Shown: positions 8,159 to 17,269, numbered from the stretch's first letter. The stretch is 64,000 nt of DNA from an uncultured Cohaesibacter sp. (GCF_963677725.1 NZ_OY782507.1:1178001-1242000); one strand, 5' to 3'. Made by a program: numbers and translations. Notes: generated by a model not told the origin, from the sequence alone.

Positions 8159-9508
8159 TCACTCCTTGTCGATTTTGCCATTGGGCTCGCGGATCAGGCG
8201 ATTTTTCAGCCTGTGCATGCCAGCCCAGACCAACAGAACAACCGGTATGACCAACATGGCTGACAGGATGGTCTTGTTCAGCGGCAGCACTTTGGTTAAG
8301 GGCGCCAGCAAATAGCTCATCAGGCTGACTGCATAGTAGGAAATGGCGACCACGGAGATGCCTTCAACCGTTTCTTGCAAGCGGGCTTGCTGGGCTGCTC
8401 TTGTGTCCATTTTGGCCAGCAGATTGCGGTTTTGCTCGGCAGTGGTGACAGAGACGCGCGTGCTGAGCAGATCAACGGCATGGGATGCACGTTCGGAAAT
8501 ATCCTCGAGCTGGGCATGAGCGGAATGACAGGTGCTCATGCTCGGGCGATAGCGCCGTTTCATGAATTCCGCGAGCAGTTGCCGCCCCAGAATTCGCTCT
8601 TCACGCAACAATTCGATGCGCTGTATGACCAACGATTCATAGGCGCGGGCTGCGCTGAAGCGAAAAGCGCTGCGGGCCGACAACAAAGCCAGATCTGAAG
8701 AAATATGAAGAAGGTCTTCAAGACTCTCGCTCGCATCGCGCTGCTTGGCACTCATGGATTCGACCGTCTCTGACAAGGACTCGTTCAACCGCCCAAGCTC
8801 CGCCAAAATATGACGGGCGACGGGCAAGGTCAGCATCGACATGGCACGATAGGTTTCGATTTCGAGCATCCGCTGCATGGCGCGCCCGGTGCGCCCCGGC
8901 CCGATGCCACTGGTCGACAGCAGGGCAACCCGCATGTGGCCGTCCGGATCGGTGGTAAAATCGGTAGCAATGGCCGCAGATCTGTCAGTGACAAAGGCAG
9001 CAGAATAGGTCGAATTCGCCCCGAACCAGTTTTGCACCCGTTTCGACAGGTAGGCATCCAGAGCGTCCGTGTCGGGGACGAGATCAATGCGTGCCGTTAC
9101 GGAACTGATGATCTTGCTCTCGAACGCACTGAGCCAATCTGCCGCGAAATGGCGATGGAGAAAGCCGGCAAAGGGGTCATCCGCATCGGGCAGGTCGGAG
9201 CTGTAAAGCGTGTAGGTGGCAAATTCGGAGTGATGCTCCCACTTGATCACGAAGGAACCGAAATCGGCAAAATGGTAAACGGCGTCCTCATCAGGAGGGG
9301 GAGCGTCGAACCGCGCGAGGAATGCCGCCAGCTGTGCCAGGGATTGTGTGGGATTGTGGCTGCCATCCTGCTCGGGTTTGAGCGCAATATAGGCCAACCG
9401 ACAGGGAGCCTTCAACCGCAGGAAGGGACGGGCATGAAGCTCGTCAATCATCGGCTCACGCAAGGTATGATAGGCGTTGTGGTCTGCCTCTGGCGTGATT
9501 GCGGTCAT
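8159..9508 (-). CDS. DUF3422 family membrane-anchored protein
   Basis: A protein of about 449 residues matching DUF3422: the start HTLREPMIDELHARPFLRLKAP and the block FADFGSFVIKWEHHSEFATYT are typical. The middle is alpha-helical and probably coiled coil (LNESLSETVESMSAKQRDASESL). Two hydrophobic segments occur near the end, VVAISYYAVSLMSYLLAPL and ILSAMLVIPVVLLVWAGM, so most of the protein is anchored at its C-terminus. Function is unknown. I prefer the ATG at 9508, which has GGGGAAGG upstream, over the in-frame ATG at 9538. Confidence 0.85.
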   Translation of the reverse strand: MTAITPEADHNAYHTLREPMIDELHARPFLRLKAPCRLAYIALKPEQDGSHNPTQSLAQLAAFLARFDAPPPDEDAVYHFADFGSFVIKWEHHSEFATYTLYSSDLPDADDPFAGFLHRHFAADWLSAFESKIISSVTARIDLVPDTDALDAYLSKRVQNWFGANSTYSAAFVTDRSAAIATDFTTDPDGHMRVALLSTSGIGPGRTGRAMQRMLEIETYRAMSMLTLPVARHILAELGRLNESLSETVESMSAKQRDASESLEDLLHISSDLALLSARSAFRFSAARAYESLVIQRIELLREERILGRQLLAEFMKRRYRPSMSTCHSAHAQLEDISERASHAVDLLSTRVSVTTAEQNRNLLAKMDTRAAQQARLQETVEGISVVAISYYAVSLMSYLLAPLTKVLPLNKTILSAMLVIPVVLLVWAGMHRLKNRLIREPNGKIDKE

Positions 9509-9629
9509 TGCGGCCTTCCCCTGTTGCTGCTTTTCCAAGCCTTAGTCACCCGTCCACTAAGCCCGACGCTTTGGGTCGGGTCAACCATTCGGGAGAAATG
9601 AGGCATTCCGTCGCAGGGTTATCCGTTAT

Positions 9630-10364
9630 CTACATACCCTTTTTTGCTGTTTCATGCCGTTGCTGACGGAGTATGTCCTGAGGCTTTGGCAAAGCCTCGG
9701 CCTTGTCTTGTTCGAGAAGCAGGCGGCTCACATAGAGGGCAAGGAGAGATCCGACAATCTGGCACAGGATGAATATCAGCGCATCCTGCGGGCGGATGCC
9801 AGCAAAGGTGTTTGAAAAGATCCGGGCGATCGCCACCGCCGGATTGGCAAAGCTGGTCGATGCGGTGAACCAATAGGCCGCAGTGATATAAAGCCCAACG
9901 GCAGCCGGGATTGCGTCCGGTTTGTTGCGCAGGCAAACGAGGATCGTCAGCAAAAGGCCCACGGTTGCAGTAATTTCGGACACCCACTGGTGCGGCCCGG
10001 TGCGGATTTTTTCCGAAATCTGGAAAATATCCAGCTCGAACAGATAGTTGGCGAGCCAGCACCCCAGAATGCCACCGACGATCTGAGCCATTACAAAAGC
10101 GCCTGCGTTTGAGACGCTCATTTCCTTACGCAGGGTGAAGGCCAGTGTTACGGCGGGGTTGAAATGCGCGCCGGAAATCGGCCCCAGCATGGTGATCAAC
10201 ACAAACAGGATCGCACCAGTCGGGATGGTGTTGCCCAACAGGGCGATGGCGACATTTCCACCCGCCAGATTTTCGGCCATGATGCCCGAGCCGACGACGG
10301 TGCAAACCAGCGTACCGGTGCCCAGACATTCAGCGGCCAATTGGGCTCTGTTGCTTGATGCCAT
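9630..10364 (-). CDS. aqpS: MIP-family channel of an arsenic operon (AqpS-like aquaglyceroporin)
   Basis: A 244-residue six-helix channel with the two NPA half-helix motifs, GAHFNPAVTLA and SFANPAVAIAR. Its ATG at 10364 overlaps the last base of the arsC stop codon (TAATG), so the two are translationally coupled. In Sinorhizobium meliloti the ars operon uses AqpS to let arsenite leave the cell in place of an ArsB pump; the same role is inferred here from context. The reading frame extends upstream inside arsC, but that part has no channel features. It is the last gene of arsR-arsC-aqpS. Confidence 0.87.
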   Translation of the reverse strand: MASSNRAQLAAECLGTGTLVCTVVGSGIMAENLAGGNVAIALLGNTIPTGAILFVLITMLGPISGAHFNPAVTLAFTLRKEMSVSNAGAFVMAQIVGGILGCWLANYLFELDIFQISEKIRTGPHQWVSEITATVGLLLTILVCLRNKPDAIPAAVGLYITAAYWFTASTSFANPAVAIARIFSNTFAGIRPQDALIFILCQIVGSLLALYVSRLLLEQDKAEALPKPQDILRQQRHETAKKGM

Positions 10365-10873
10365 TAACGAGGCCCTCCGGTGGCGCCGGAAAAGCGGCCA
10401 ATGGCGGCCATGGCAGCGGCGATTTCCTGACGGGTCATGTCTTCGATCGGCAAAGAGACAAAACGGCCGATCCGGTCGGACATTTGCGCATAGGTGGTGA
10501 GGAAAGCGAGCTTCATGTCCTTGTCGTCTCCACAAGCCGCTGCCGGATCAGGGATTCCCCAATGAGCGGTGGCAGGCTTTCCCGGCCAGATCGGGCATGC
10601 CTCACCTGCGGCATTGTCGCAAACCGTGATGATGTGATGCATAGGCGGGGCATCATCGGCGGCAAATTCGTTCCAGCTTTTCGAGCGGAAGGTGGAGAGG
10701 TCGAAATGCTGGCTTGCGAGCAGATCGAGCGCCCACGGATTGGGCTCATCCTTGGGCTGGCTGCCTGCAGAAAAAGCGGTGAAGCGGCCTCTGCCAACAC
10801 GATTGAGGATTGCTTCGGCAAGGATCGAACGTGCCGAATTGCCGGTGCAAAGAAAGAGAATATTCTGCATCAT
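10364..10873 (-). CDS. arsC: arsenate reductase, low-molecular-weight phosphatase type
   Basis: A 169-residue protein of the LMW tyrosine phosphatase/ArsC family. The N-terminal loop FLCTGNSARSILAEA carries the catalytic Cys and Arg of the CX5R phosphate-binding loop, and HWGIPDPA carries the general-acid Asp. A further Cys (TVCDNAAGEACPIWPG) is where thioredoxin-coupled ArsC enzymes place their resolving cysteines. It reduces arsenate to arsenite. The start is one of two adjacent ATGs (10873 or 10870); the longer frame to 10912 lacks family similarity. It lies between arsR and aqpS. Confidence 0.88.
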   Translation of the reverse strand: MMQNILFLCTGNSARSILAEAILNRVGRGRFTAFSAGSQPKDEPNPWALDLLASQHFDLSTFRSKSWNEFAADDAPPMHHIITVCDNAAGEACPIWPGKPATAHWGIPDPAAACGDDKDMKLAFLTTYAQMSDRIGRFVSLPIEDMTRQEIAAAMAAIGRFSGATGGPR

Positions 10874-10967
10874 CGTGGATTTTCCAGAACAGCTCGGCCC
10901 GGATTGGGCCAAGCCACAATTGATGGTCTTCTAGTTGCTTGTCTTTATGGATTTTGAAGGCGCTCGC

Positions 10968-11405
10968 TCATGCGGGCTGACAGGCCTCTGACTGCAGGTG
11001 CTCCAGCAGGCTCTTTGGCATGCAGGCCTCAGGCATGGCATTGCAGCAATCTGCCAGCAGGAAAAGCAAAAGATTGCTCAGGCTTTCCGGCACAATCCGA
11101 TAGGTGATGTTACGGCCTGACCGCTGGGATGAAATCAGCCCAGCGCGGGTCAGAATTGCCAGATGGGTCGATAAGGTGTTGTGCGGTGTGCCCAATTGCC
11201 TGGCCAGCGACCCTGCACCGATCCCCTCATTGCCAGCGACCGACAAGAGGCGAAATGCCTTAAGGCGCGTTTCCTGCCCAAGGGCAGAGAGAATGGCCAA
11301 GGCCTGCTCTTGCTGGCTGTCTTCGTGAAAGCGCTCCTGATCCAAAAGGTCTGAGCGCTCGATGTCACTGTCTGTCTGGACTGCCCGTTGTTGGGTTTCA
11401 ACCAT
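10968..11405 (-). CDS. arsR: ArsR/SmtB-family repressor
   Basis: A 145-residue winged-helix regulator. The core ILSALGQETRLKAFRLLSVAGNEGI and recognition region LGTPHNTLSTHLAILTRAGLISSQRSG are canonical. After the wing it has a vicinal cysteine pair and a third Cys (DCCNAMPEAC), a C-terminal arsenite site like those of other proteobacterial ArsR proteins that lack the classical CVC helix. A fourth Cys occurs near the end (SEACQPA). It is the first gene of the arsenic operon, about 95 bp before arsC, and probably represses its own promoter through the palindrome at 11434-11451. Confidence 0.88.
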   Translation of the reverse strand: MVETQQRAVQTDSDIERSDLLDQERFHEDSQQEQALAILSALGQETRLKAFRLLSVAGNEGIGAGSLARQLGTPHNTLSTHLAILTRAGLISSQRSGRNITYRIVPESLSNLLLFLLADCCNAMPEACMPKSLLEHLQSEACQPA

Positions 11406-11433
11406 CTAAATGCCCCACAGCTTGCATTGCTTT

Positions 11434-11451
11434 TGTCGAAATTTATCGACA
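11434..11451. promoter_or_regulatory. probable ArsR operator
   Basis: TGTCGAAATTTATCGACA is an inverted repeat (TGTCGA-N6-TCGACA) about 30 bp upstream of the arsR start codon, where an autoregulating ArsR would bind. Confidence 0.5.
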
Positions 11452-11572
11452 CTTAATGACAGTCGCGTGACACTTGCGAACCAATGTCAAAAACCGACAA
11501 AATAGCGCCAGGCTGAGGTTTGTGGGTCGGCCCGGACATTTGCACCGGCATATGGTCAGGGACAGCTTGTCA

Positions 11573-11588
11573 TGTTGCGTTGCAGCAA
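11573..11588. promoter_or_regulatory. TTGC-N3-GCAG motif before ppdK (possible PhaR-type site)
   Basis: TGTTGCGTTGCAGCAA follows directly after TTGTCA, a possible -35. It shares 13 of 16 bases with TGTTGCATTGCACCAT before maoC (26911). PhaR of Paracoccus binds paired TGC/GCA repeats, so a carbon-storage regulator is a candidate. Inference only. Confidence 0.3.
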
Positions 11589-11766
11589 TAGCTTGTTTAT
11601 AGTCAGTTCTCCGAGGCGCTGCTCTGCTTGAAGCCGCCGGGCCTGCTTGTGCACGACCATGGCCAAACACACCGAAAGTGGCAGAAAAACAAGAATTTCA
11701 CGACTTTCGTCTTGATCTGGTCGGTCAGGCAGGTACACAAGTCTCGAAAGCAGAGAGGAATGTGGC

Positions 11767-14460
11767 ATGGGTCAATCGACCGAACGGGCGACCAAATGGG
11801 TCTATAGCTATGGTGGCGGGCATGCCGATGGCCGCGCAGACATGCGCGCTCTGCTCGGCAGCAAGGGCGCACATTTGGCCGAGATGAGCAATCTGGGCTT
11901 GCCAGTTCCCCCGGGATTTACCATCACCACCGCGCTCTGCACCCATTATCTAGCCAGCGACCATTCCTATCCGGATGATCTTAAAGGCCAAATCGAAGAC
12001 GCATTGGAGCGGCTTTCGCAGCTGTCCGGGCGACGCTTTGGCTGTGTCAAGCAACCCTTGTTTCTGTCGATCCGCGCTGGCGCACCGGAAACCATGCCGG
12101 GCATGATGGAGGCTATCCTCAATCTGGGCCTGAATGACGAGACCGTCGAGGTCTTGGCTCTGGAAACTGACAATGCCCGCTTTGCCTATGACAGCTATCG
12201 CCGCTTCATCCAGATGTATGGCGACATGGTGTTGGGTATCGATCAGAATGAATTTGAAGATATTGTCGAAGAGGTCAAGGACGAACGGGAATTCTTCTAC
12301 GATACCGAGCTGAGTGCTGACGACTGGAAAGGCATTATCGAGCGCTACAAGGCGCTAATCCAACAAGAGCTGGACGAACCTTTCCCGCAGGATGTGAAGG
12401 CGCAATTGTGGGGTGCGATTGGGGCTGCCTGTTCGTCGTGGATGAGCGCGCGCGCCATCACCTATCGCCGGGTGCATGACATTTCCGAGGATTGGGGCAC
12501 AGCGGTCAATATTCAGGCGATGGTATTTGGCAATCTTGGCGAAAGCTCGGCCACGGCGGTTGCCCATACGCGCGACCCGGAAAGCGGCGAAAAGCGCCTG
12601 ATCGGCAAATATCTGCTCAATGCGCAAGGGGAAGATGTTCTGGAAGGCAACCGGACGCCGCTTGACCTGACGCTGGAAGCGCGGCTGGCCAATGGCTCGG
12701 CCGAACCGAGCATGGAAGAATTGATGCCGGAGCCTTTTGCCCGTTTCCGGGCGATTTGCGACCAGCTGGAACATCACTATCGCGACATGCTGGAGCTGGA
12801 ATTCACCATTGAAGGCGGCCAGCTCTGGATCCTGCAAAAACGCACCGCCAAGCGGACCTCCAAGGCGGCGCTGCGGATTGCGGTTGATATGGCACTTGAG
12901 GGTTTGATTTCGAAGGAAGAAGCGGTGATGCGGGTTGATCCGCGCTCGCTTGATGAATTGCTTCACCCAACCTTGTCTGAAAGTGCCGAGCGGATTGTCA
13001 TTGCCAAGGGTCTTGCTGCCTCACCGGGGGCGGCTTCTGGCCATCTGGTTTTTGAGACAAAGGATGCGGAAGCTTACACCCTTAATGGCAAGCGGGTGAT
13101 TCTGGCCCGGACCGAGACAAGCCCGGAAGATGTGCATGGCATGCATGTGGCTCAAGGCATCGTCACAGCACGCGGTGGCATGACCAGCCATGCGGCAGTG
13201 GTTGCCCGTGGCATGGGCATTCCTTGTGTCAGTGGCGCGAGCATGATCCGCATCAACTCTGTCGAGGAAACGCTCACGGTCGGCGCTGAGGTGATGCACA
13301 AGGGGGATCTGATCACACTTGATGGGCGCAGCGGCGAGGTGCTCAAGGGCGAAGTTCCGATGGAAAAGCCGGAACTGACCGACGATTTTGCCACTCTGAT
13401 GGACTGGGTGGACGGCATTCGGCGTCTCAAGGTGCGTTGCAATGCCGAAACCGTACAGGACGCCAAGGCTGCGCGGGATTTCGGAGCGGAAGGCATAGGC
13501 CTGTGCCGCACGGAGCATATGTTCCTGCAGGAAGACCGGATTTCGGTGATGCGCGAAATGATCATCGCAACCGATGCCCATGACCGAGAGCTGGCGCTGG
13601 ACAAGCTGTTGCCGATGCAGCGGGCCGACTTTGCCGCCCTGTTTGAAACCATGGCCGGGTTTCCGATCACCGTGCGTCTGCTCGACCCGCCTTTGCATGA
13701 ATTCTTGCCAAGCGAGACTGGCGACATCGCCAAGGTCGCGCGCGCTGTCGGCGTTTCTGAAGAGGTGCTGGCCAACCGCATTCACGCCATGCATGAATTC
13801 AACCCGATGCTCGGTCATCGCGGCTGTCGCCTTGCCATTTCCTATCCCGAAATGGTGGAAATGCAGACCCGTGCCCTGTTCGAAGCCGCCTTGGAGGCCG
13901 CCGAGAAGACCGGCAAACCGGTGCAGCCGGAAATCATGGTGCCACTGGTCTCGATCAAGGAGGAGCTGGAATTTGTCAAGGCGCGGATCGATGCCACCGC
14001 CAAGAAGGTGATGAAGAAGAGCGGCAAGGAGTTGAGCTACAAGATCGGCACGATGATCGAGTTGCCACGTGCCGCTTTGCAAGCCCGTAAAATCGCCGAG
14101 TCAGCTGAGTTTTTCTCCTTCGGGACCAACGACCTGACCCAGACGACCTATGGCATCAGCCGCGATGATGCGGCACGTTATATTTCAGACTATTTACGCG
14201 CCGGTGTGGTGGAACAGGATCCGTTCATTTCGATTGACGTGGATGGGGTTGGCGAATTGATGGAAATTGCCGTCGAGCGTGGCCGCTTTGCCCGTCAGGA
14301 CTTGACAATCGGCATTTGCGGGGAGCATGGGGGTGAGCCTGCATCAATCGACTTCTGCGAGAAGATCGGGCTTGATTATGTGTCCTGTTCACCGTTCCGC
14401 GTGCCCATTGCCCGTCTGGCGGCTGCGCAAGCGACGCTGAGACGCCATCAGCGCGCGTGA
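11767..14460 (+). CDS. ppdK: pyruvate, phosphate dikinase
   Basis: An 897-residue three-domain enzyme that interconverts pyruvate + ATP + Pi with PEP + AMP + PPi. The nucleotide-binding domain starts with LLGSKGAHLAEMSNLGLPVPPGF. The phosphohistidine domain has GGMTSHAAVVARGMGIPCVSG with catalytic His475. The C-terminal PEP/pyruvate barrel includes GICGEHGGEP and SCSPFRVPIARLAAAQ with the acid/base Cys874. Length is normal for bacterial PPDK. It links C3 and C4 metabolism during gluconeogenic growth. The ATG at 11767 follows GCAGAGAGGAA, a good ribosome-binding site. Confidence 0.95.
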   Translation: MGQSTERATKWVYSYGGGHADGRADMRALLGSKGAHLAEMSNLGLPVPPGFTITTALCTHYLASDHSYPDDLKGQIEDALERLSQLSGRRFGCVKQPLFLSIRAGAPETMPGMMEAILNLGLNDETVEVLALETDNARFAYDSYRRFIQMYGDMVLGIDQNEFEDIVEEVKDEREFFYDTELSADDWKGIIERYKALIQQELDEPFPQDVKAQLWGAIGAACSSWMSARAITYRRVHDISEDWGTAVNIQAMVFGNLGESSATAVAHTRDPESGEKRLIGKYLLNAQGEDVLEGNRTPLDLTLEARLANGSAEPSMEELMPEPFARFRAICDQLEHHYRDMLELEFTIEGGQLWILQKRTAKRTSKAALRIAVDMALEGLISKEEAVMRVDPRSLDELLHPTLSESAERIVIAKGLAASPGAASGHLVFETKDAEAYTLNGKRVILARTETSPEDVHGMHVAQGIVTARGGMTSHAAVVARGMGIPCVSGASMIRINSVEETLTVGAEVMHKGDLITLDGRSGEVLKGEVPMEKPELTDDFATLMDWVDGIRRLKVRCNAETVQDAKAARDFGAEGIGLCRTEHMFLQEDRISVMREMIIATDAHDRELALDKLLPMQRADFAALFETMAGFPITVRLLDPPLHEFLPSETGDIAKVARAVGVSEEVLANRIHAMHEFNPMLGHRGCRLAISYPEMVEMQTRALFEAALEAAEKTGKPVQPEIMVPLVSIKEELEFVKARIDATAKKVMKKSGKELSYKIGTMIELPRAALQARKIAESAEFFSFGTNDLTQTTYGISRDDAARYISDYLRAGVVEQDPFISIDVDGVGELMEIAVERGRFARQDLTIGICGEHGGEPASIDFCEKIGLDYVSCSPFRVPIARLAAAQATLRRHQRA

Positions 14461-14481
14461 GACTGACAGAAAAGACTAAAG

Positions 14482-14811
14482 ATGGCCGGATATGATCTCG
14501 TTGGCAAAAAACTCTTTATCAGCCTGACCTTCGTCGATGCGGACGGCAAGGTCATTGACTGGCTGGAAACCCATGGCCCGATCACAGAAATCCAGTCGGA
14601 CAATGTGATCATCGAGCAGGCCAATGGTGAAGGGTTGATAGCCATTCCCAACGATCCAGAAGGCATGGAAATTGCCGAGGACGGGGAATGTCAGTTGACC
14701 GAAAGCGGCGCAATTGTCGAAGTGGATTTCATCTCCGCATGGACCATCGAGATGGACCCGTCCGATCCGTCGAGCATGCTGGATGACAGCCAGTTCGCAA
14801 CGCTTCATTGA
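14482..14811 (+). CDS. acidic hypothetical protein after ppdK
   Basis: A 109-residue protein, 21 bp after ppdK on the same strand and probably on its transcript. It is strongly acidic, cytoplasmic and predicted mostly beta-strand (KLFISLTFVDADGKVIDWLE, NVIIEQANGEGLIAIPND). It contains one cysteine (GECQL). I recognise no family. The short spacing gives the only functional hint, a link to PPDK or its regulation, and that is weak. Confidence 0.6.
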   Translation: MAGYDLVGKKLFISLTFVDADGKVIDWLETHGPITEIQSDNVIIEQANGEGLIAIPNDPEGMEIAEDGECQLTESGAIVEVDFISAWTIEMDPSDPSSMLDDSQFATLH

Positions 14812-15127
14812 CACTTTCCCCAAAACCTGCGGCTCTCGCCCATCTGGGCGATGACGCCTTTACATGCGCCGGTTTCCTGTGAAGAGACGCTGGTGCCCCC
14901 GTGGCTTGTCTAAAATTTCCTTGCCCGTTTCTCCTTGCGATATGCACCACACTGCCCGGCACGGCGTGAAACGCCGCCTGAAATGCTATTGCATATCCCG
15001 AGATCACGCTCATTTTTCTCCCATTATAGACGCAAAACAGACAATCTTATTGACCATCCGCAATAGTTCAATATATATTATTGCACTATAAAACTTATTC
15101 CGTATATTCAACTGATCAGGATCTAAA
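14812..15127. other. intergenic region before the LysE exporter
   Basis: A hairpin without T-tract (TCGCCCA/TGGGCGA) lies at about 14836-14851 after the hypothetical gene. Before the LysE gene the DNA is AT-rich and holds an inverted repeat GCAATA (15060-15065) / TATTGC (15079-15084), a plausible operator. No gene seen. Confidence 0.4.
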
Positions 15128-15763
15128 ATGATGGATATTTTCCTGCAGGGTGGGTTGATTGGCCTGGCGATTGCCGCACCTGTGGGGCCTATTGGGCTGC
15201 TTTGCATCAGGCGAACCCTACGTGACGGGCGGCTTGTTGGACTGGCGACAGGATTGGGTGCTGCGACTGCGGACGGCTTGTATGGGCTGGTGGCCGCGAC
15301 GGGGCTGGCTTTTTCGGGCTTGCTGGTCAGTCACGGGGACTGGATGCGCATTGGTGGTGGCTTACTTATCCTCTATCTGGGCATCGCGACCTTTTGGCGT
15401 GGGCTTGATGCGCACCCTGATAACCCGGCCAAGGCACCTGCCAGTCATGAACCGCTGAAAGCCTATGGCACGACTTTTCTTCTGACGCTGTCGAACCCGT
15501 CGACGATCCTAGCCTTTGTCGGCATGATTTCAGGCCTTTCGGCCAAGGCTGCCTCCGGTCCGGGGGCTGCTTATTGGCTCATTTTCGGGGTATTTAGCGG
15601 CTCTGCACTCTGGTGGCTGTTTCTCGTCTTGGTCACAGCGATGGTGAGGCATTTTGTATCCGAGCAGATGATGCGCGCGATCGATTTCCTGTCCGGCTCG
15701 GTGCTGGCCGTCTGGGGTGGATGGATGGCTTGGCAAGGCTTGACGGCTTTAAGCCTATGGTAG
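15128..15763 (+). CDS. LysE/RhtB-family amino-acid exporter
   Basis: A 211-residue membrane protein with about six hydrophobic helices. The signature begins at residue 9: LIGLAIAAPVGPIGLLCIRRTL matches the N-terminal LysE motif with its PVGP turn. Later segments include GLGAATADGLYGLVAA and LTLSNPSTILAFVGMISG, the second repeat with the conserved asparagine-proline. Members export lysine, threonine, homoserine lactones or other small amino compounds; the substrate is unknown here. The AT-rich inverted repeat upstream may be a regulator site. MeaB follows about 80 bp downstream. Confidence 0.87.
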   Translation: MMDIFLQGGLIGLAIAAPVGPIGLLCIRRTLRDGRLVGLATGLGAATADGLYGLVAATGLAFSGLLVSHGDWMRIGGGLLILYLGIATFWRGLDAHPDNPAKAPASHEPLKAYGTTFLLTLSNPSTILAFVGMISGLSAKAASGPGAAYWLIFGVFSGSALWWLFLVLVTAMVRHFVSEQMMRAIDFLSGSVLAVWGGWMAWQGLTALSLW

Positions 15764-15841
15764 GTTAGAACAGCCTGTCAGCTTGTGCTAGAGGTTGGGG
15801 AAACCCAATTTCAAGAGCCCATTAGCGGAAGTCAGGACGTC

Positions 15842-16792
15842 GTGGCCCAGCCTCTCTATCTTTCACTGGACAGCATACGCGAAGGCGGCAAAAGAATGCT
15901 CGCCCGGGCGCTGAGCGAAATAGAGGCCCGCGACGGCAGCCCGGATGTTGCGGCTTTGCTTGATGAAGCCACAAAAGCCGCCCAAGCCCATGTTGTGGGG
16001 CTAACCGGACCGCCGGGGGTGGGAAAATCCACCCTGACCAATGCCCTCATCCGCCATTGGCGGGACGCTGGCGAGAGTGTCGGTGTGATTGCGGTTGATC
16101 CTTCATCGAAATTCACCCGTGGTGCTTTGCTCGGAGACCGGACCCGCCTCGAAACCGATCCGCGTGACCAGAAAGTCTTTGTTCGCTCAATGGCGGCGCG
16201 TGATCGGCTCGGCGGGCTTTCTCATGAGGCCCTCTCGGCCATCATACTGATGCGGGCCGTGTTTGACCGGGTCATTGTGGAGAGCGTCGGCATTGGCCAG
16301 TCAGAAGCCGACATTGCCTATGCGGTCGATACGATTGTGCTCTGCATCCAGCCCGGTTCGGGCGACAGTTTGCAATTCATGAAGGCGGGTGTGATGGAAT
16401 TGCCCGACATTGTGGTGGTTACCAAGGCGGATATGGGCGCTCCCGCCCGACGCGCCCGTGCAGATGTGGAAGGCGCACTGTCCCTTGCCCTGCGCAAGGA
16501 GGAAAGCTGGACCGTTCCGGTATTGTTGGTTTCGGCCACCGAAGGAGACGGTCTGCCCGCCCTGATGGAGCATGTTCAGGCTCACTATCGGCATTTATGC
16601 CAGAGTGGTCGACTGGAAAGGCAACGATCCGATCAGACCCGAGCATGGTTGCTTGACCGCATTCGCTGGAAGTTTGGCAGCCATGGCCTGTCTGTGATCG
16701 ATCCAGACGCCGTGCTGGCGCAATCCGAAGGACCTTTTTCAGCAGATTCTGAAATCACAGCGACCCTCTCATTTCGATTGACGCAAAGGTAA
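15842..16792 (+). CDS. meaB: MeaB/ArgK-family GTPase (methylmalonyl-CoA mutase chaperone)
   Basis: A G3E P-loop GTPase that gates adenosylcobalamin loading into methylmalonyl-CoA mutase or a relative. Motifs: GLTGPPGVGKSTLTNAL (Walker A), VIAVDPSSKFTRGALLGDRTRL, VRSMAARDRLGGLS, VESVGIGQSEADI and VVTKAD for guanine. I prefer the GTG at 15842 (MAQPLYLSLDS), with AGGA close upstream; an in-frame GTG at 15785 has no visible ribosome-binding site. The mutase gene itself is not in the window. The C-terminal dimerisation arm is short but present. Confidence 0.9.
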   Translation: MAQPLYLSLDSIREGGKRMLARALSEIEARDGSPDVAALLDEATKAAQAHVVGLTGPPGVGKSTLTNALIRHWRDAGESVGVIAVDPSSKFTRGALLGDRTRLETDPRDQKVFVRSMAARDRLGGLSHEALSAIILMRAVFDRVIVESVGIGQSEADIAYAVDTIVLCIQPGSGDSLQFMKAGVMELPDIVVVTKADMGAPARRARADVEGALSLALRKEESWTVPVLLVSATEGDGLPALMEHVQAHYRHLCQSGRLERQRSDQTRAWLLDRIRWKFGSHGLSVIDPDAVLAQSEGPFSADSEITATLSFRLTQR

Positions 16793-16814
16793 TCACCCAA
16801 TTCGCTGTGATTTC
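16751..16814 (+). repeat. 13-bp inverted repeat across the meaB 3' end
   Basis: GAAATCACAGCGA (16751-16763, inside meaB) and TCGCTGTGATTTC (16802-16814, after the stop) are perfect reverse complements. They could form a long-looped mRNA hairpin that protects or ends the transcript. Confidence 0.5.
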
Positions 16815-17039
16815 ATGATTTATTTCGGGCTGAGTTCAACGCCTATACACAAGAAATTTATTATGATCGCCTAACAAGATTTGGACATTGCCGTTTATTT
16901 GCATAAATGACCGTTTACGCCCGTAAATTCGTAGTTCTTCAAGTAATCAAGCAACCCTACAAACGTCTAAATTGTACGAGCTATAGTCACAATCACATAC
17001 GAAAATTTGGCGGAATTTGACTGTCCCTCGCCGATAATG

Positions 17040-17269
17040 CACACTTTTTAGGTGATTTCATTGTCATTTCAAGCTAAGTTTAGCTGGTCTGCAGCGAGGC
17101 TCGGAGCTTGGCGCCGCTTTGGCTCTTGGTGCCATTTGGACATTCTGCGGGGACTGTTCTTCTTTCGCTCCTGATGTCGGAATTCTTTGCTGGTTTGAAT
17201 CCGATATGTGAGCTGATATGCAGACATACTTGCCCGGACCTATCTTGATAGGTTCGGGCATTTTTATTT
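17040..17269 (+). ncRNA. candidate small RNA (terminator-defined)
   Basis: A strong intrinsic terminator at 17231-17269 has no coding sequence ahead of it on the plus strand: the nearest gene, meaB, ends 440 bp earlier. An independent transcript starting around 17030-17060 would explain it. The start is not defined by a clear promoter, though TTGACT occurs at about 17018. No known RNA family was recognised. Confidence 0.3.
17231..17269 (+). terminator. strong orphan rho-independent terminator
   Basis: TGCCCGGACCTATC pairs with GATAGGTTCGGGCA (13 of 14 positions) across a 2-nt gap, followed by TTTTTATTT. Confidence 0.85.

Noticed and set aside
12355-14082. Long minus-strand frames opposite ppdK
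   Set aside because: His/Arg/Gln-rich translations with no domain; shadow of a well-defined gene.
17064-17261. A minus-strand 65-codon frame inside the terminator-bearing intergenic region
   Set aside because: Starts within the terminator stem, has no ribosome-binding site, and any zinc-ribbon resemblance requires an invented frameshift.
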